A DNA stretch of 64,000 bases from contig JAREIK010000385.1 of assembly GCA_029783825.1 (NCBI GenBank), positions 248,001 through 312,000 of the forward strand, in the 5' to 3' direction. The notes below the pieces were generated by a model, which was not told the DNA's origin, ran no database searches, and saw nothing but the letters and a program-made list of their open reading frames with translations. Below, piece after piece: positions 59,801-64,000 of this stretch. The translations under genes and the position numbers were made by a program. Source of the DNA: Sapria himalayana. Taxonomy: Eukaryota; Streptophyta; Magnoliopsida; Malpighiales; Rafflesiaceae. Each line of letters opens with the position of its first letter. Within the stretch, counting starts at the first letter, position 1.

Positions 59801-62097
59801 TGGCTTCTAGCTCTTTCCCTTATATTCCACAATAACTATGTATCAAATACCAACTATTCATCTAATTTGAGGTGGCTTATCTAACATGTGTTTTATGTAC
59901 TATTGGTCTAAGAATTAAATCTTTATTGAAGTTTCCTGAACAAATATGTATCTGCCTTTAATATACACTTGGTTATCCCTGATAATTTGACACTAACTCA
60001 TGTCATCTTTATAATAACCAGCACTCAAGATAACATAACCCAGACACACCACATCAGAATCTTCCACTACCATGGTCTTATGTTATCAAAACCAATGTCA
60101 AATACCATTGTTATAGATGCTAATTATTGGTGCCATGATCACTAACCCTCGTACATAGTGTTCCACCACTTCAATCATTGTGCACCACCCTGAATTCACC
60201 ACCATGGTGTCTTTGATACCATGCATAAGCTGGAAGCCTTAGGGTTTCTGCTAGTGTTGAGGAGAAAAGAGGGGGAGAAAAAAGGAAAAAAATTAAATTA
60301 TTTTTTTATTTAACTAAATTTGAAAATTTAAAACTTACTTATATATATACTATGTTTGGGGAAATTCACATATCAAATGCTCTTGCACAAAAAAAAAAAA
60401 ATAGAAATAAACAAAATAAAATAACACACACTAAATCTGGATAGTCATTAAGGAGATAAGTCTTGGATACTCTCTTATTCGTTGGACTTTTGTATTGCAC
60501 TCTAACATATATGCTTATTGAATCAAATACTAATTGTTATCTAATATTGGTCATTTAATTGACCTAGCTATATATCGGAGAATTATATGAAATATTAACT
60601 ATTTTACTTTTATCAGACTAAATATAATTTATACAATCAGTATGATTTATTATTTGCTAGTTTTTTTATGATTAATTTTTTTTCATAATTCTTTGCATAC
60701 TTTGATATATAAAAAAATTAATCTCAAAGGCTTGGAATTTCATTTGGTGATCATAGATATCTTTAGTTGGCTGAATATTTAGTCTTGGTTGGACATAACT
60801 CGTGTAGAGAGGATATCATCTATAGATTATTGTAATTTTTTTTTATAGGCAATCTAATCTCATAGAAATGTAATAAGCAGATGATAATCTATTAATCTAG
60901 TATAAATACAAAGTATATGGTGTTGACAACAACTGCCCATGAGATTTTTTGGATAAGTTACCATGCAAGATTGAGAAAATTAGTTTCTTATTACTTCTAT
61001 TAGTATTTTTTAATGTGATGATTAAACAATGAGATATATATTCTTGAATTTATTGTTCCAGGAACAGACAAAATACATAGAAATTAATTATTTATTTTTT
61101 AGGGAGAAGTTACAAGAGGGGATCATATTCATTGTATATGTTCCTATAATAGATTAACCTTAAGAAATTTTCATTTTATATATCTTTCTTTCAAGCTTAA
61201 TGTTCTACATATTTACTCATCAACTTGAAAGGGGATGTTCTTTTATTTTTATGATGTGAGTATCTAACATATGAGTTGTCTCAATCATATTTATTTCTTA
61301 TTTATATGTTATTGTTTGATGTTTATGTCATGGAGTGTATTTAATTTCTTTTTCATTTTCATTGTAGTATTATTTTTTTTCATTAATTTCTACAATCATG
61401 AGAAGAAAAAAATTATCCCATGCTGCGACATTTTTTTTCAAAGATGATCAGCATTTATCTTCAATGGTGTCGGCAAGAAGTAACCTGAGTCACTATTTTA
61501 GCTGTAAAATCATATTAAAAATTGAGAATAAAAATGACTTTATTATAACACTTTAAAAACAGTAAAACGAATACAAGAATTGTTATTGATTCCATTCTAA
61601 CTTATTGACTCTTGCTTCCATTTCTAACTCGTTTGATTGTTTCCATTCTAGGTCGCCAACGATGATGTTGTTGTTATTGATTCTGAGGGAATGGAACTCG
61701 AATCACAAGTTCTTTCTGTACCTGAAGCATACATGGAATTGAGGAGCTTGTATGTTTTGGCATACTTAAATAGAACACTAACAAAAGCTCATATACATAG
61801 GCTTGCATTTGCTGTGTCTGTTCCGCCCTTTGGATTTGCTACCTATACCATCAAAAGAAATGGTTTGTTAATTCAATTTCATGCTGAAGGACTGACACTC
61901 ATGAGACAGTGGGCTGTGTATTGATATTTGTTCTCTATGATGCTGCTTTATATCTAGGGGCCAATTTTATCAAATCATCGGTGGACACTTATCAATGCAA
62001 TGGGGAATCATATATTGAAGTTGGTCATGGAAATTTAAAGCTCACTATTTCTGCTGATCAAGAAAAGTTCACTAGTTATGTTTTTAGTAGAAAAAGA
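22744..62097 (+). CDS. Alpha-mannosidase, GH38 family (vacuolar/lysosomal type), internal part, 8 exons
   Basis: Eight exons join in one open frame of 307 codons: 22744-22844, 22921-23014, 23098-23265, 23356-23442, 47153-47215, 47318-47374, 61652-61862 and 61958-62097. All introns are GT-AG and the phases match. GH38 enzymes remove terminal alpha-mannose from N-glycans in the vacuole or apoplast. Family signatures seen are [52 protein letters not shown] and [12 protein letters not shown]. The His of the HHDAVTGT box matches a catalytic zinc ligand of the family. The N-terminal catalytic half was not found upstream, and the C-terminal third lies past 64000. Two introns are 23.7 and 14.3 kb and full of transposons, yet no exon is broken, so the gene is probably functional. 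Family assignment is firm; the subfamily is inferred. Confidence 0.93.
22921..23014 (+). CDS. GH38 alpha-mannosidase exon b
   Basis: This exon follows a 76-bp intron (acceptor ATCCCAG). It encodes [20 protein letters not shown] and continues to [11 protein letters not shown]. This is the strongly conserved stretch that links the GH38 catalytic domain to its middle domain. The donor is GTACAG. Confidence 0.93.
23098..23265 (+). CDS. GH38 alpha-mannosidase exon c with the HHDA zinc-ligand box
   Basis: This exon has 56 codons and is open in phase 0, between acceptor TAGTCAG and donor GTATTT. It encodes [20 protein letters not shown] followed by [20 protein letters not shown] and [10 protein letters not shown]. 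The HHDAVTGT motif supplies a histidine ligand to the active-site zinc in GH38 enzymes. This is the most diagnostic exon of the gene. Confidence 0.96.
23356..23442 (+). CDS. GH38 alpha-mannosidase exon d
   Basis: This exon has 29 codons ([15 protein letters not shown], then [12 protein letters not shown]) between acceptor TGCAG and donor GTGAGT. Its last codon CAA joins in frame to TGCCCACTG at 47153, giving the family motif Gln-Cys-Pro-Leu-Leu-Asn-Ile-Ser-Tyr. That join defines the 23.7-kb intron. Confidence 0.88.
27080..27472. repeat. Local direct duplication inside copia D (about 180 bp, offset 213 bp)
   Basis: The segment starting GACACTTGTCATAAGACAGT occurs at 27080 and again at 27293. 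It continues with only a few substitutions to the CAGTCTTCGACCATA region (27260 and 27472). A third short GACACTTGTCAT sits at the junction near 27276. This is recent compared with the decay of the host element. Confidence 0.8.
27750..28940 (-). mobile_element. Ty3/gypsy integrase fragment
   Basis: On the minus strand, 28607-28915 encodes [11 protein letters not shown] (end of RNase H), then [39 protein letters not shown] follows, giving the His-His-Cys-Cys zinc-binding domain. Further down come [20 protein letters not shown] (first catalytic Asp), a VSDRD box and a [14 protein letters not shown] box. Order and spacing fit a gypsy integrase. Stops and a frameshift interrupt it. No LTRs or GAG are seen. 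It lies inside the decayed RT of copia D. Confidence 0.82.
29950..31560. other. Unassigned AT-rich sequence within the giant intron
   Basis: No frame longer than a few dozen codons and no motif I can name. It may include decayed LTR or original intron. Confidence 0.3.
31560..32630. other. Unassigned sequence with a GGCCAC palindrome, possible DNA-transposon remnant
   Basis: The stretch has repeated GTGGCCA/TGGCCAC words (31629, 31778, 31798), including a perfect 13-bp inverted repeat with a 7-nt loop at 31774-31806. No coding sequence is recognised. Such words are common in subterminal regions of some plant DNA transposons, but no termini were found. Confidence 0.3.
32635..34675 (+). mobile_element. 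Ty1/copia element E, LTR to protease part
   Basis: LTR-like sequence from about 32635 (core GGAACACTTGACTTGCGTG) contains a (TA)n run at 32840-32878. The primer site TGGTATTAGAGC is at 32979-32990, and a GTGGTG-rich leader runs to 33400. Broken gag (33420-34260) parallels the gag of copia D at 24900-25500, with a CCHC trace near 34205-34245. A protease-like trace follows at 34513. Homology stops near 34675, where a hAT element begins. The integrase resumes near 42206. Confidence 0.6.
35658..36081. mobile_element. MITE-like non-autonomous element with 8-bp target duplication
   Basis: The 424-bp element has perfect 18-bp terminal inverted repeats (CTATGTTGCACGGATACG) and perfect direct repeats CAAACCTA at 35650-35657 and 36082-36089. 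An 8-bp duplication fits the hAT superfamily. The interior is dense in GGACACG, GTATCCG and ACGTATCGG words in both orientations, and the middle is AT-rich. There is no transposase. It sits in the transposase remnant of the surrounding hAT. Related sequences lie at 44829-45611 and in both copies of the 14772-16040 duplication. Confidence 0.88.
36163..40499 (+). mobile_element. Full-length but decayed Ty1/copia element A
   Basis: LTRs are about 169 bp (36163-36331) and 165 bp (40335-40499). They align throughout (TTGTGATTTTATTTA start, CCNNAATCATTTTTGC and TATATAAG core). The primer site TAGTATCAAAGCTT is at 36332-36345 and a degraded polypurine tract precedes 40335. A GGTG/GCACA-repeat leader lies at 36400-36775. 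Gag and integrase remnants lie at 37440-38130. An RT start appears at 38927-39118 ([20 protein letters not shown]). A YVNDILF-like box lies near 39385 and RNase H at 39600-40300. Flanking 5-mers (GTATA, GTTTG) match only partly. It is inserted in the hAT at 34676-42205. Confidence 0.75.
36400..36775 (+). repeat. Degenerate GTGGTGCACA/CATGGTGGT repeat leader of copia A
   Basis: Imperfect repeats of GTGGTG, GCACAA and ATCATGGTGG lie between the primer site and the gag remnant. The same kind of block follows the primer sites of copia B, D and E and of the minus-strand copy at 60230. Minus-strand open frames here (for example 36369-36889) are repeat by-products rich in Thr, Ile and His, not genes. 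Confidence 0.6.
41279..41372. repeat. AT-rich tandem repeat (TATTTTATTT unit)
   Basis: About eight near-perfect copies of an 11-bp unit (TTTTATTTTAT), with one C interruption at 41338. It lies in the hAT copy 2 region. Confidence 0.8.
42206..42897 (+). mobile_element. Ty1/copia element E, continued: integrase and RNase H remnants
   Basis: 42300-42560 reads as decayed pre-integrase and integrase (LGY-ILVK-type motif, [22 protein letters not shown]). 42770-42890 reads as the RNase H C-terminal box (FHE, then EYVYLN, then SNGED). The jump from integrase to RNase H implies an internal deletion. Copia F begins at 42898, within this RNase H box. The sequence continues the element broken at 34675. 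Confidence 0.5.
43971..44294 (-). pseudogene. Copia F reverse transcriptase fragment
   Basis: This 107-codon open piece starts at the conserved KN(T/A)(F/Y)LN box. It carries [19 protein letters not shown] and the catalytic YVND box (canonical YVDD, so the first catalytic-pair residue is Asn here). It is closest in style to the Tnt1-type copia group. The changed box and the flanking stops mean it cannot be active. Confidence 0.85.
44829..45611. mobile_element. Second member of the GGATACGG/GGACACGG MITE-like family
   Basis: The left end carries AAAAAGCACGGACACGG and CACGGAGATACGACA; the right end carries GTGTCGTATCCATGCTTCA, an imperfect inverted repeat of it. The 8-mers CAGGTGGT (44821-44828) and CAGGTTGG (45612-45619) agree at 6 of 8 positions, a possible decayed target duplication. 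Subterminal words match the 424-bp element at 35658. The 63-codon frame inside has no recognised domain. It is inserted in copia F. Confidence 0.6.
46861..47152 (+). other. Intron sequence before mannosidase exon e
   Basis: This stretch holds a poly-T run near 46875-46890 and AT-rich sequence ending in the acceptor of exon e. No transposon motif was seen beyond 46900. Confidence 0.4.
47153..47215 (+). CDS. GH38 alpha-mannosidase exon e
   Basis: This exon has 21 codons, [20 protein letters not shown] plus Leu, between acceptor AACAG and donor GTAAGA. The motif LLNISYCP is typical of plant GH38 alpha-mannosidases. The exon lies 23,710 bp downstream of exon d in the same orientation and phase. 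Confidence 0.93.
47318..47374 (+). CDS. GH38 alpha-mannosidase exon f
   Basis: This exon has 19 codons, [19 protein letters not shown], between acceptor GGGTAG and donor GTGAGT. It begins the beta-sandwich middle/C-terminal region of GH38 enzymes (the Tyr-Asn-x-Leu-Gly-Trp-Lys-Arg motif). A 102-bp intron separates it from exon e. Confidence 0.94.
47530..47940 (+). other. Unidentified sequence with a 92-codon open frame
   Basis: The frame 47537-47815 has a hydrophobic start and a Gly/Arg-rich middle ([16 protein letters not shown]). It lies within the second giant intron, just before a copia remnant. No family is recognised. A chance frame or a decayed gag N-terminus are both possible. Confidence 0.25.
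47940..49770 (+). mobile_element. Decayed Ty1/copia element, integrase to RT
   Basis: Broken frames give integrase remnants (about 47990-48280) and the integrase C-terminal/linker region (48340-48720). RT remnants lie at 49200-49770, ending in GRLRYFLRIKG-like sequence (the copia (L)KYFLGIE box). A small internal duplication of CTAGTCCTAACTCAGAATG occurs at 48820-48880. It is cut at about 49775 by minus-strand LTR sequence. Confidence 0.5.
49775..52560 (-). mobile_element. Decayed minus-strand copia sequence with LTR
   Basis: Minus-strand reading of 49880-49945 gives the family LTR core (GAGAACACCTGACATGTGAGC). The following sequence (50040-51600) parallels the minus-strand RNase H/RT remnants at 7780-8690. 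An imperfect internal duplication covers roughly 50640-50935 and 50975-51300 (shared GATGTATAGTCTA and CATCATAAAAAGATCATACA). A (TA)n run lies at 52020-52040. No open frame survives. Confidence 0.45.
52646..54880 (-). mobile_element. hAT transposon (copy 3), minus strand, with transposase remnant
   Basis: The left terminus is TAGAGGTGTCAAATGGG (52646) with a GC-rich subterminal block to 52835 (GGGCCGG, GGCACGGCACGG). After 450 bp of AT-rich sequence comes the minus-strand transposase. In protein order it shows [14 protein letters not shown] (about 54560) and [16 protein letters not shown] (about 54460), then [18 protein letters not shown] (54310). [13 protein letters not shown] (53940) and the dimerisation domain [16 protein letters not shown] to [13 protein letters not shown] (53560-53450) follow. 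This is the RICESLEEPER-like hAT layout. Homology fades near 54880; no right terminus was found. Confidence 0.85.
53281..54880 (-). pseudogene. hAT transposase pseudogene
   Basis: The frame is continuous from 54341 to 53655 except for a TAG at 53999-53997. More stops precede and follow the dimerisation domain, and the region upstream of 54341 needs frame changes. The first catalytic Asp region (TIDNAS) and the C-terminal interface are recognisable. An acidic tail ([16 protein letters not shown]) ends the protein, as in the copy at 190-265. The N-terminal BED zinc finger is missing. Confidence 0.8.
54881..55047. other. Unassigned sequence between hAT copy 3 and the short-LTR copia
   Basis: AT-rich and without a motif. 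It is split from 59837 onward by the copia insertion: the ATAAC target duplication lies at 55048-55052 and 59832-59836. Confidence 0.4.
55053..55139 (-). repeat. 3' LTR of the short-LTR copia
   Basis: 87 bp. The outer T of the TG terminus has changed to G (GGTTGAAAAAG on the plus strand); the inner end is intact (TTTCACA). It contains a (GA)n tract and shares the rest with the other LTR, apart from one base (TTTCACA against TTCCACA). Confidence 0.93.
55140..55153 (-). other. Polypurine tract of the short-LTR copia
   Basis: The minus strand reads AGTTTGAGGGGGAG immediately before the 3' LTR, the expected position for plus-strand DNA priming. Confidence 0.88.
55147..56749 (-). pseudogene. Reverse transcriptase-RNase H region of the short-LTR copia
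   Basis: 56749-56468 holds the RT N-terminus ([20 protein letters not shown], then NGTWDLV, WVYVIK) and ends at a TAG (56470-56468). A frameshift near 56450 leads into a 446-codon open frame down to 55147. This shows [38 protein letters not shown], the intact catalytic YVDDIVITG box, then [19 protein letters not shown]. RNase H motifs [12 protein letters not shown] and [18 protein letters not shown] follow. RT and RNase H motifs are complete, so the inactivating lesions are all upstream. Confidence 0.93.
56746..57381 (-). pseudogene. Integrase C-terminal region and linker of the short-LTR copia
   Basis: The frame is the same as the core. It carries [13 protein letters not shown] and [20 protein letters not shown], the copia integrase C-terminal signature (FLGY-x(n)-KGYRCY), then [12 protein letters not shown] frameshift near 56935-56945 moves the Pro-rich linker into the frame that continues to 56468. 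Confidence 0.85.
57382..57890 (-). pseudogene. Integrase core of the short-LTR copia
   Basis: After a frameshift near 57850-57890 the pre-integrase zinc domain ([10 protein letters not shown] and CESC) continues into a TAA at 57774-57772. The core from 57735 shows catalytic Asp in VHTDVWGPC, Asp in [10 protein letters not shown] and Glu in [11 protein letters not shown], so the DDE triad is intact. A TGA follows at 57384-57382. The frame then continues as 57294-56746 ([20 protein letters not shown]), the integrase C-terminal part. Confidence 0.9.
57938..59182 (-). pseudogene. Gag-protease region of the short-LTR copia
   Basis: The ATG at 59182-59180 (start [10 protein letters not shown]) opens the frame. 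A TGA at 59089-59087 (codon 32, where the family has Trp) breaks it. From 59062 it is open for 374 codons: a retrotransposon gag domain, a CCHC knuckle ([14 protein letters not shown], about 58470-58430) and the protease box [13 protein letters not shown] (about 58250). A TAG at 57940-57938 ends the frame, just before the pre-integrase region. In active copia elements gag and pol are one long polyprotein. Confidence 0.9.
59200..59478 (+). pseudogene. Captured CHD3/PICKLE-like exon in the copia leader (antisense)
   Basis: This plus-strand open frame, antisense to the retrotransposon, lies between its primer site and gag. It encodes [20 protein letters not shown], then [20 protein letters not shown] and LNLPVINLP, and stays open to a canonical 5' splice site (CACAG then GTATGG at 59479). 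[10 protein letters not shown](2)-(V/A)DDK-x-L-x(7)-(C/G)QELN resembles the C-terminal region of plant CHD3-type remodellers (PICKLE). Intron-like sequence runs on to about 59550. The match is from memory of the family, not a search. The segment is foreign to copia leaders and looks like captured host DNA. Confidence 0.6.
59629..59703 (-). repeat. AAGCTT-containing repeat cluster in the copia leader
   Basis: Six AAGCTT sites in 66 bp (59633, 59648, 59658, 59674, 59683, 59693), within short repeats such as TCGGAAAGCTTCG and GAAAGCTTTC. Several units are palindromic. The cluster lies about 30-110 bp inside the primer site, where retroelement RNAs often fold. Confidence 0.85.
59731..59742 (-). 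other. Primer binding site of the short-LTR copia
   Basis: The minus strand reads TGGTATCAGAGC, complementary to the 3' end of initiator methionine tRNA as known for plant copia elements. It is directly adjacent to the LTR with no spacer. Confidence 0.93.
59743..59831 (-). repeat. 5' LTR of the short-LTR copia
   Basis: 89 bp with an intact TGTTG...CCACA structure. On the minus strand it begins TGTGGAATATAAGGGAAAGA; the ATATAAG may serve as a TATA-like core. The GA-rich tract differs slightly in length and phase from the other LTR. Confidence 0.93.
59837..60430 (-). mobile_element. 5' end of a minus-strand copia element (leader, primer site, LTR)
   Basis: On the minus strand, TGGTATCAAAGACA (about 60210-60223) is a primer site. 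It is followed by a GGTG-rich leader (60050-60205: CACCATGGTGGTGAATTC, GGTGGTGCACAATG). Upstream of it is an LTR-like block (60225-60430) with a polypyrimidine run (CCCCCTCTTTTCTCC) and the decayed LTR core. The internal region is split by the short-LTR copia. Confidence 0.55.
60440..61394 (+). mobile_element. Ty1/copia 3' fragment with LTR
   Basis: 60540-61190 is broken RT/RNase H, ending in [20 protein letters not shown], the copia RNase H C-terminal box. A polypurine tract (CTTGAAAGGGGA, about 61224-61235) leads into a 159-bp LTR at 61236-61394. The LTR starts TGTTCTTTTATT, has the GAGTATCTAACATATGAG core and ends TTTCTACA. Host intron resumes at 61395. Confidence 0.65.
61652..61862 (+). 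CDS. GH38 alpha-mannosidase exon g
   Basis: This exon encodes [20 protein letters not shown], then an [15 protein letters not shown] stretch, then [18 protein letters not shown]. The Val-Pro-Pro-x-Gly-Phe-x-x-Tyr segment is typical of GH38 beta domains. Acceptor TTCTAG, donor GTTTGT, ending in phase 1. It joins in frame to exon f across 14,277 bp. Confidence 0.92.
61958..62097 (+). CDS. GH38 alpha-mannosidase exon h
   Basis: After a 95-bp intron (acceptor ATCTAG) this exon encodes [20 protein letters not shown] and continues through [20 protein letters not shown] to SRKR. The (I/V)E(I/V)G-x-GNLKL motif is a GH38 landmark. The likely donor is GTACGT at 62098, which restores phase 0. The frame stays open to 62148 if the donor is not used. 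The next family exon was not found before 64000. Confidence 0.88.
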
Positions 62098-62534
62098 GTA
62101 CGTATTGCTGCAAATTTATGGCTCACTTTTAATTTGGAAATGCTCTAGAGTAATTGATTATATGAGTTATATCAAATTGAAAAACTCATTACTTGGCAAC
62201 TCTCTAAAATTATGGCGCTGGGAAACTATTTCAAAATATGATCATTGCGATCATAAGCAAAAATCTCTAAGTGTTTCCTAGAAAAAAATAACAAAAAGAA
62301 AAATATAATCTTGTGTTTGAATTCTATTATTTTTTGAACATTTGTATTAAAATTCATGTAACTTACAATTATGAAATTTTAACATATTTTGGTCGCATGT
62401 CATATAATTCATGAATATAAGGCTGTATATATGGATGTAAAAGTAACTGATGGAGCATTTGTCTTACTTTGGGTGCCCTTTAACCTAATAATTCAAATAC
62501 AAGGCACGAACATAATAAGAATATCATAATTACA

Positions 62535-62577
<43 letters not shown>

Positions 62578-62590
62578 GTTGAACTTAATG
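62098..62590 (+). other. Mannosidase intron start with a (GT)20 microsatellite
   Basis: The intron starts at the proposed donor GTACGT. No further GH38 exon is visible. A perfect (GT)20 run occupies 62537-62576. Confidence 0.6.
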
Positions 62591-63890
62591 CTAAAAAAAA
62601 CATAAAGTATTAATATCAATTGGATGCAACATATGTATAAGGTATGCCCTTGTATATTTGGCAAAATGGATTGGTGCTGCCCACACATTGGGTACTCCTA
62701 TTCATAATAAAATAAACAAAAAATAAAAAAAATGGTAAACTAAAAACAAGTTAAAACTATAATATCCTCTCCTCGAGTTAGTACGTAAAGATCTAAAATA
62801 TAAAGTTTGGAGGAAAGATAAGTAAGTTAGGACATCTTCAAGGTTTTTATAATGATGTCTACTAAAATATTTGTTATATGAACATAGACTATCACAATAA
62901 TTTCATCATGGATCTTCTCTTGGAGGAACAAAGAGTCCATCTTTATATATTTTTTTTCTACTCGTAATTTACTAGATTGAATGTTATATGTTTAATTGTT
63001 TGACTATCATGGTAAAAAGTAATGATATAAGAAAGTGAATATTTGATCTTCTCAGGTAGGTATATGATCTTAAGTTTTTCATAGGTAATTATCATATTCA
63101 TCTTGAATTTTGCACCTATACGAAATCTCAAAATAATTAGTTCTTTTATATTTCTAGGAGATTAGATTATCTTAAAGAAATATACAAAAACCGGTAAGTG
63201 ATCTCTGTTCGGCACAAGTTGGTGTCCAACTTGAATCTGAATGCCCAACAAACTGTAAGTATCCATGATCTCTGAAAGCAATCCTAAATCCTAAAGATTT
63301 CTTTATATATCTTAGTATGTAAAAAATTATGTCAAGGTAAACTTGCAAATAAAATTTAGGAAATAACTAATTAAATTGGCTACATAATTTATATCTAGAC
63401 TAGTGATGGTCAATTAATTAATCTTTTCTTTGATTGTCCTAAAAGATGTAGAGTCAACAAGAAGTATTGCATCTGACAAGAAACTCAATATCCGAGTCAA
63501 TTAGAATATCTACTAGAGCACAACAAAAAAAATTAAATTTTATAAAAATATCAATCACATATCTTCTCTGTGATCAAATATACTTCATGAGTAGTTTGAT
63601 TTTCATAATTAAAATATCATACGCATATATAATAAGCAAGATTTATCTTATCATTAGAATTTCTCTAGAAAAATTAAAAAAAAAAATTATAACACAATTA
63701 AGTAAACTCTCAATCATGATTTTAGGTGATATAATATCTTTTTTAATTAATAAATTATGTCTGATTGTACTGCTTGAAACTTAAATTATTGCCCCATATA
63801 TACCCCTCAAGGTCACTGGGAGAAAAATATTTTTCACTTCTAGTTGATATATCCTCTATCTATGAGATTTTATCAGTGAAATAAGAATTC
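62590..63890 (-). mobile_element. Decayed minus-strand copia element, 3' part
   Basis: On the minus strand, 62640-62750 carries the LTR core (GGAGTACCCAATGTGTGGGC) and 62755-62780 a purine-rich tract. 62800-63010 reads as the RNase H C-terminus (TIKHITFNLVNYE, DSLFLQEKIHDEIIVIVYVH, ILVDIIIKTLK). Upstream RNase H/RT remnants continue to about 63890. Frames are broken. Confidence 0.6.
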
Positions 63891-63894
63891 ATAT

Positions 63895-64000
63895 AAAGAC
63901 TATTATAATTTATAATTATACCTTTGTATTTTTTTACTTTTTTATTGTTGTGTTATTATTAATGGGGCTACCAAATATATGGAATATTCCAATCCATTGG
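63895..64000 (+). repeat. Partial copia LTR at the window edge
   Basis: TTAATGGGGCTACCAAATATATGGAATATTCCAATCC near the end matches, in order and spacing, the plus-strand LTR core of copia A (ATGGGAGCACCTAACC, then GGGCTACTCCAATC). The LTR is cut by the window end. Confidence 0.45.

Larger units (their letters stand above)
55053..59831 (-). mobile_element. Structurally complete Ty1/copia retrotransposon with very short LTRs
   Basis: The element is 4,779 bp, transcribed on the minus strand. Terminal repeats are 87 bp (55053-55139) and 89 bp (59743-59831). They are almost identical outside a GA-repeat tract and are flanked by a perfect 5-bp duplication ATAAC. The primer site TGGTATCAGAGC (initiator Met tRNA) touches the 5' LTR, and the polypurine tract AGTTTGAGGGGGAG touches the 3' LTR. 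Domain order is gag with CCHC knuckle, protease, integrase, reverse transcriptase, RNase H: the copia order. At least five stops and three frameshifts make it non-autonomous. Its leader carries a foreign, antisense, exon-like segment. Confidence 0.95.
47375..61651 (+). other. Second giant transposon-filled intron (14.3 kb)
   Basis: The donor is GTGAGT at 47375 and the acceptor TTCTAG ends at 61651. The intron contains decayed copia copies on both strands, a hAT transposon on the minus strand and a well-preserved short-LTR copia element (55053-59831). Original intron sequence probably survives at both edges (47375-47530 and 61395-61651). Confidence 0.85.

Overview
This window is plant nuclear DNA. 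It is AT-rich and mostly transposable-element debris. Several elements carry primer sites for initiator methionine tRNA (TGGTATCAGAGC type), and the recognisable families are Ty1/copia, a trace of Ty3/gypsy, a plant L1-like LINE, and hAT elements with GC-rich ends. The species cannot be fixed from the sequence. There are no bacterial-style operons, tRNA or rRNA genes, or CRISPR arrays.

The one host gene I can support is on the + strand: the middle of a glycoside hydrolase family 38 alpha-mannosidase of the vacuolar/lysosomal type. Eight exons (22744-62097, 921 coding nt, 307 codons) join in frame through GT-AG introns with no stop codon. Five introns are ordinary (76-102 bp). Two are enormous: 23443-47152 (23.7 kb) and 47375-61651 (14.3 kb). 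Both are packed with transposons. The 5' exons were not found in the 22.7 kb upstream, and the 3' exons lie beyond 64000.

Layout. 1-946 is the 3' end of a hAT element. 946-4200 is decayed sequence with another hAT end and the leader of a minus-strand copia element. 4207-5880 holds a hAT-like GC-rich block and a minus-strand LINE reverse transcriptase fragment. 5950-14600 is a pile of decayed plus-strand copia elements. 14772-16040 is a near-identical tandem duplication, followed by a G-rich minisatellite. 18040-18991 is a GC-rich non-autonomous hAT block. 20990-22309 is a copia 3' end with its LTR, just before the first mannosidase exon. The first giant intron holds copia D (with a gypsy fragment inside it) and copia E. 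A hAT element sits in copia E, and that hAT is itself interrupted by a 424-bp MITE-like element and a full-length copia (A). Another copia (F, minus strand) lies in the distal part of E. The second giant intron holds decayed copia copies, a hAT element and the best-preserved transposon of the window.

That transposon (55053-59831, minus strand) is a copia element with very short LTRs (87 and 89 bp), a perfect 5-bp target duplication (ATAAC), a primer binding site and a polypurine tract. Its reading frames contain several stops and frameshifts. Its leader carries, in antisense, an open exon with a 5' splice site that resembles the C-terminal region of CHD3/PICKLE-type chromatin remodellers: a likely captured host-gene fragment, and the most unusual item here.
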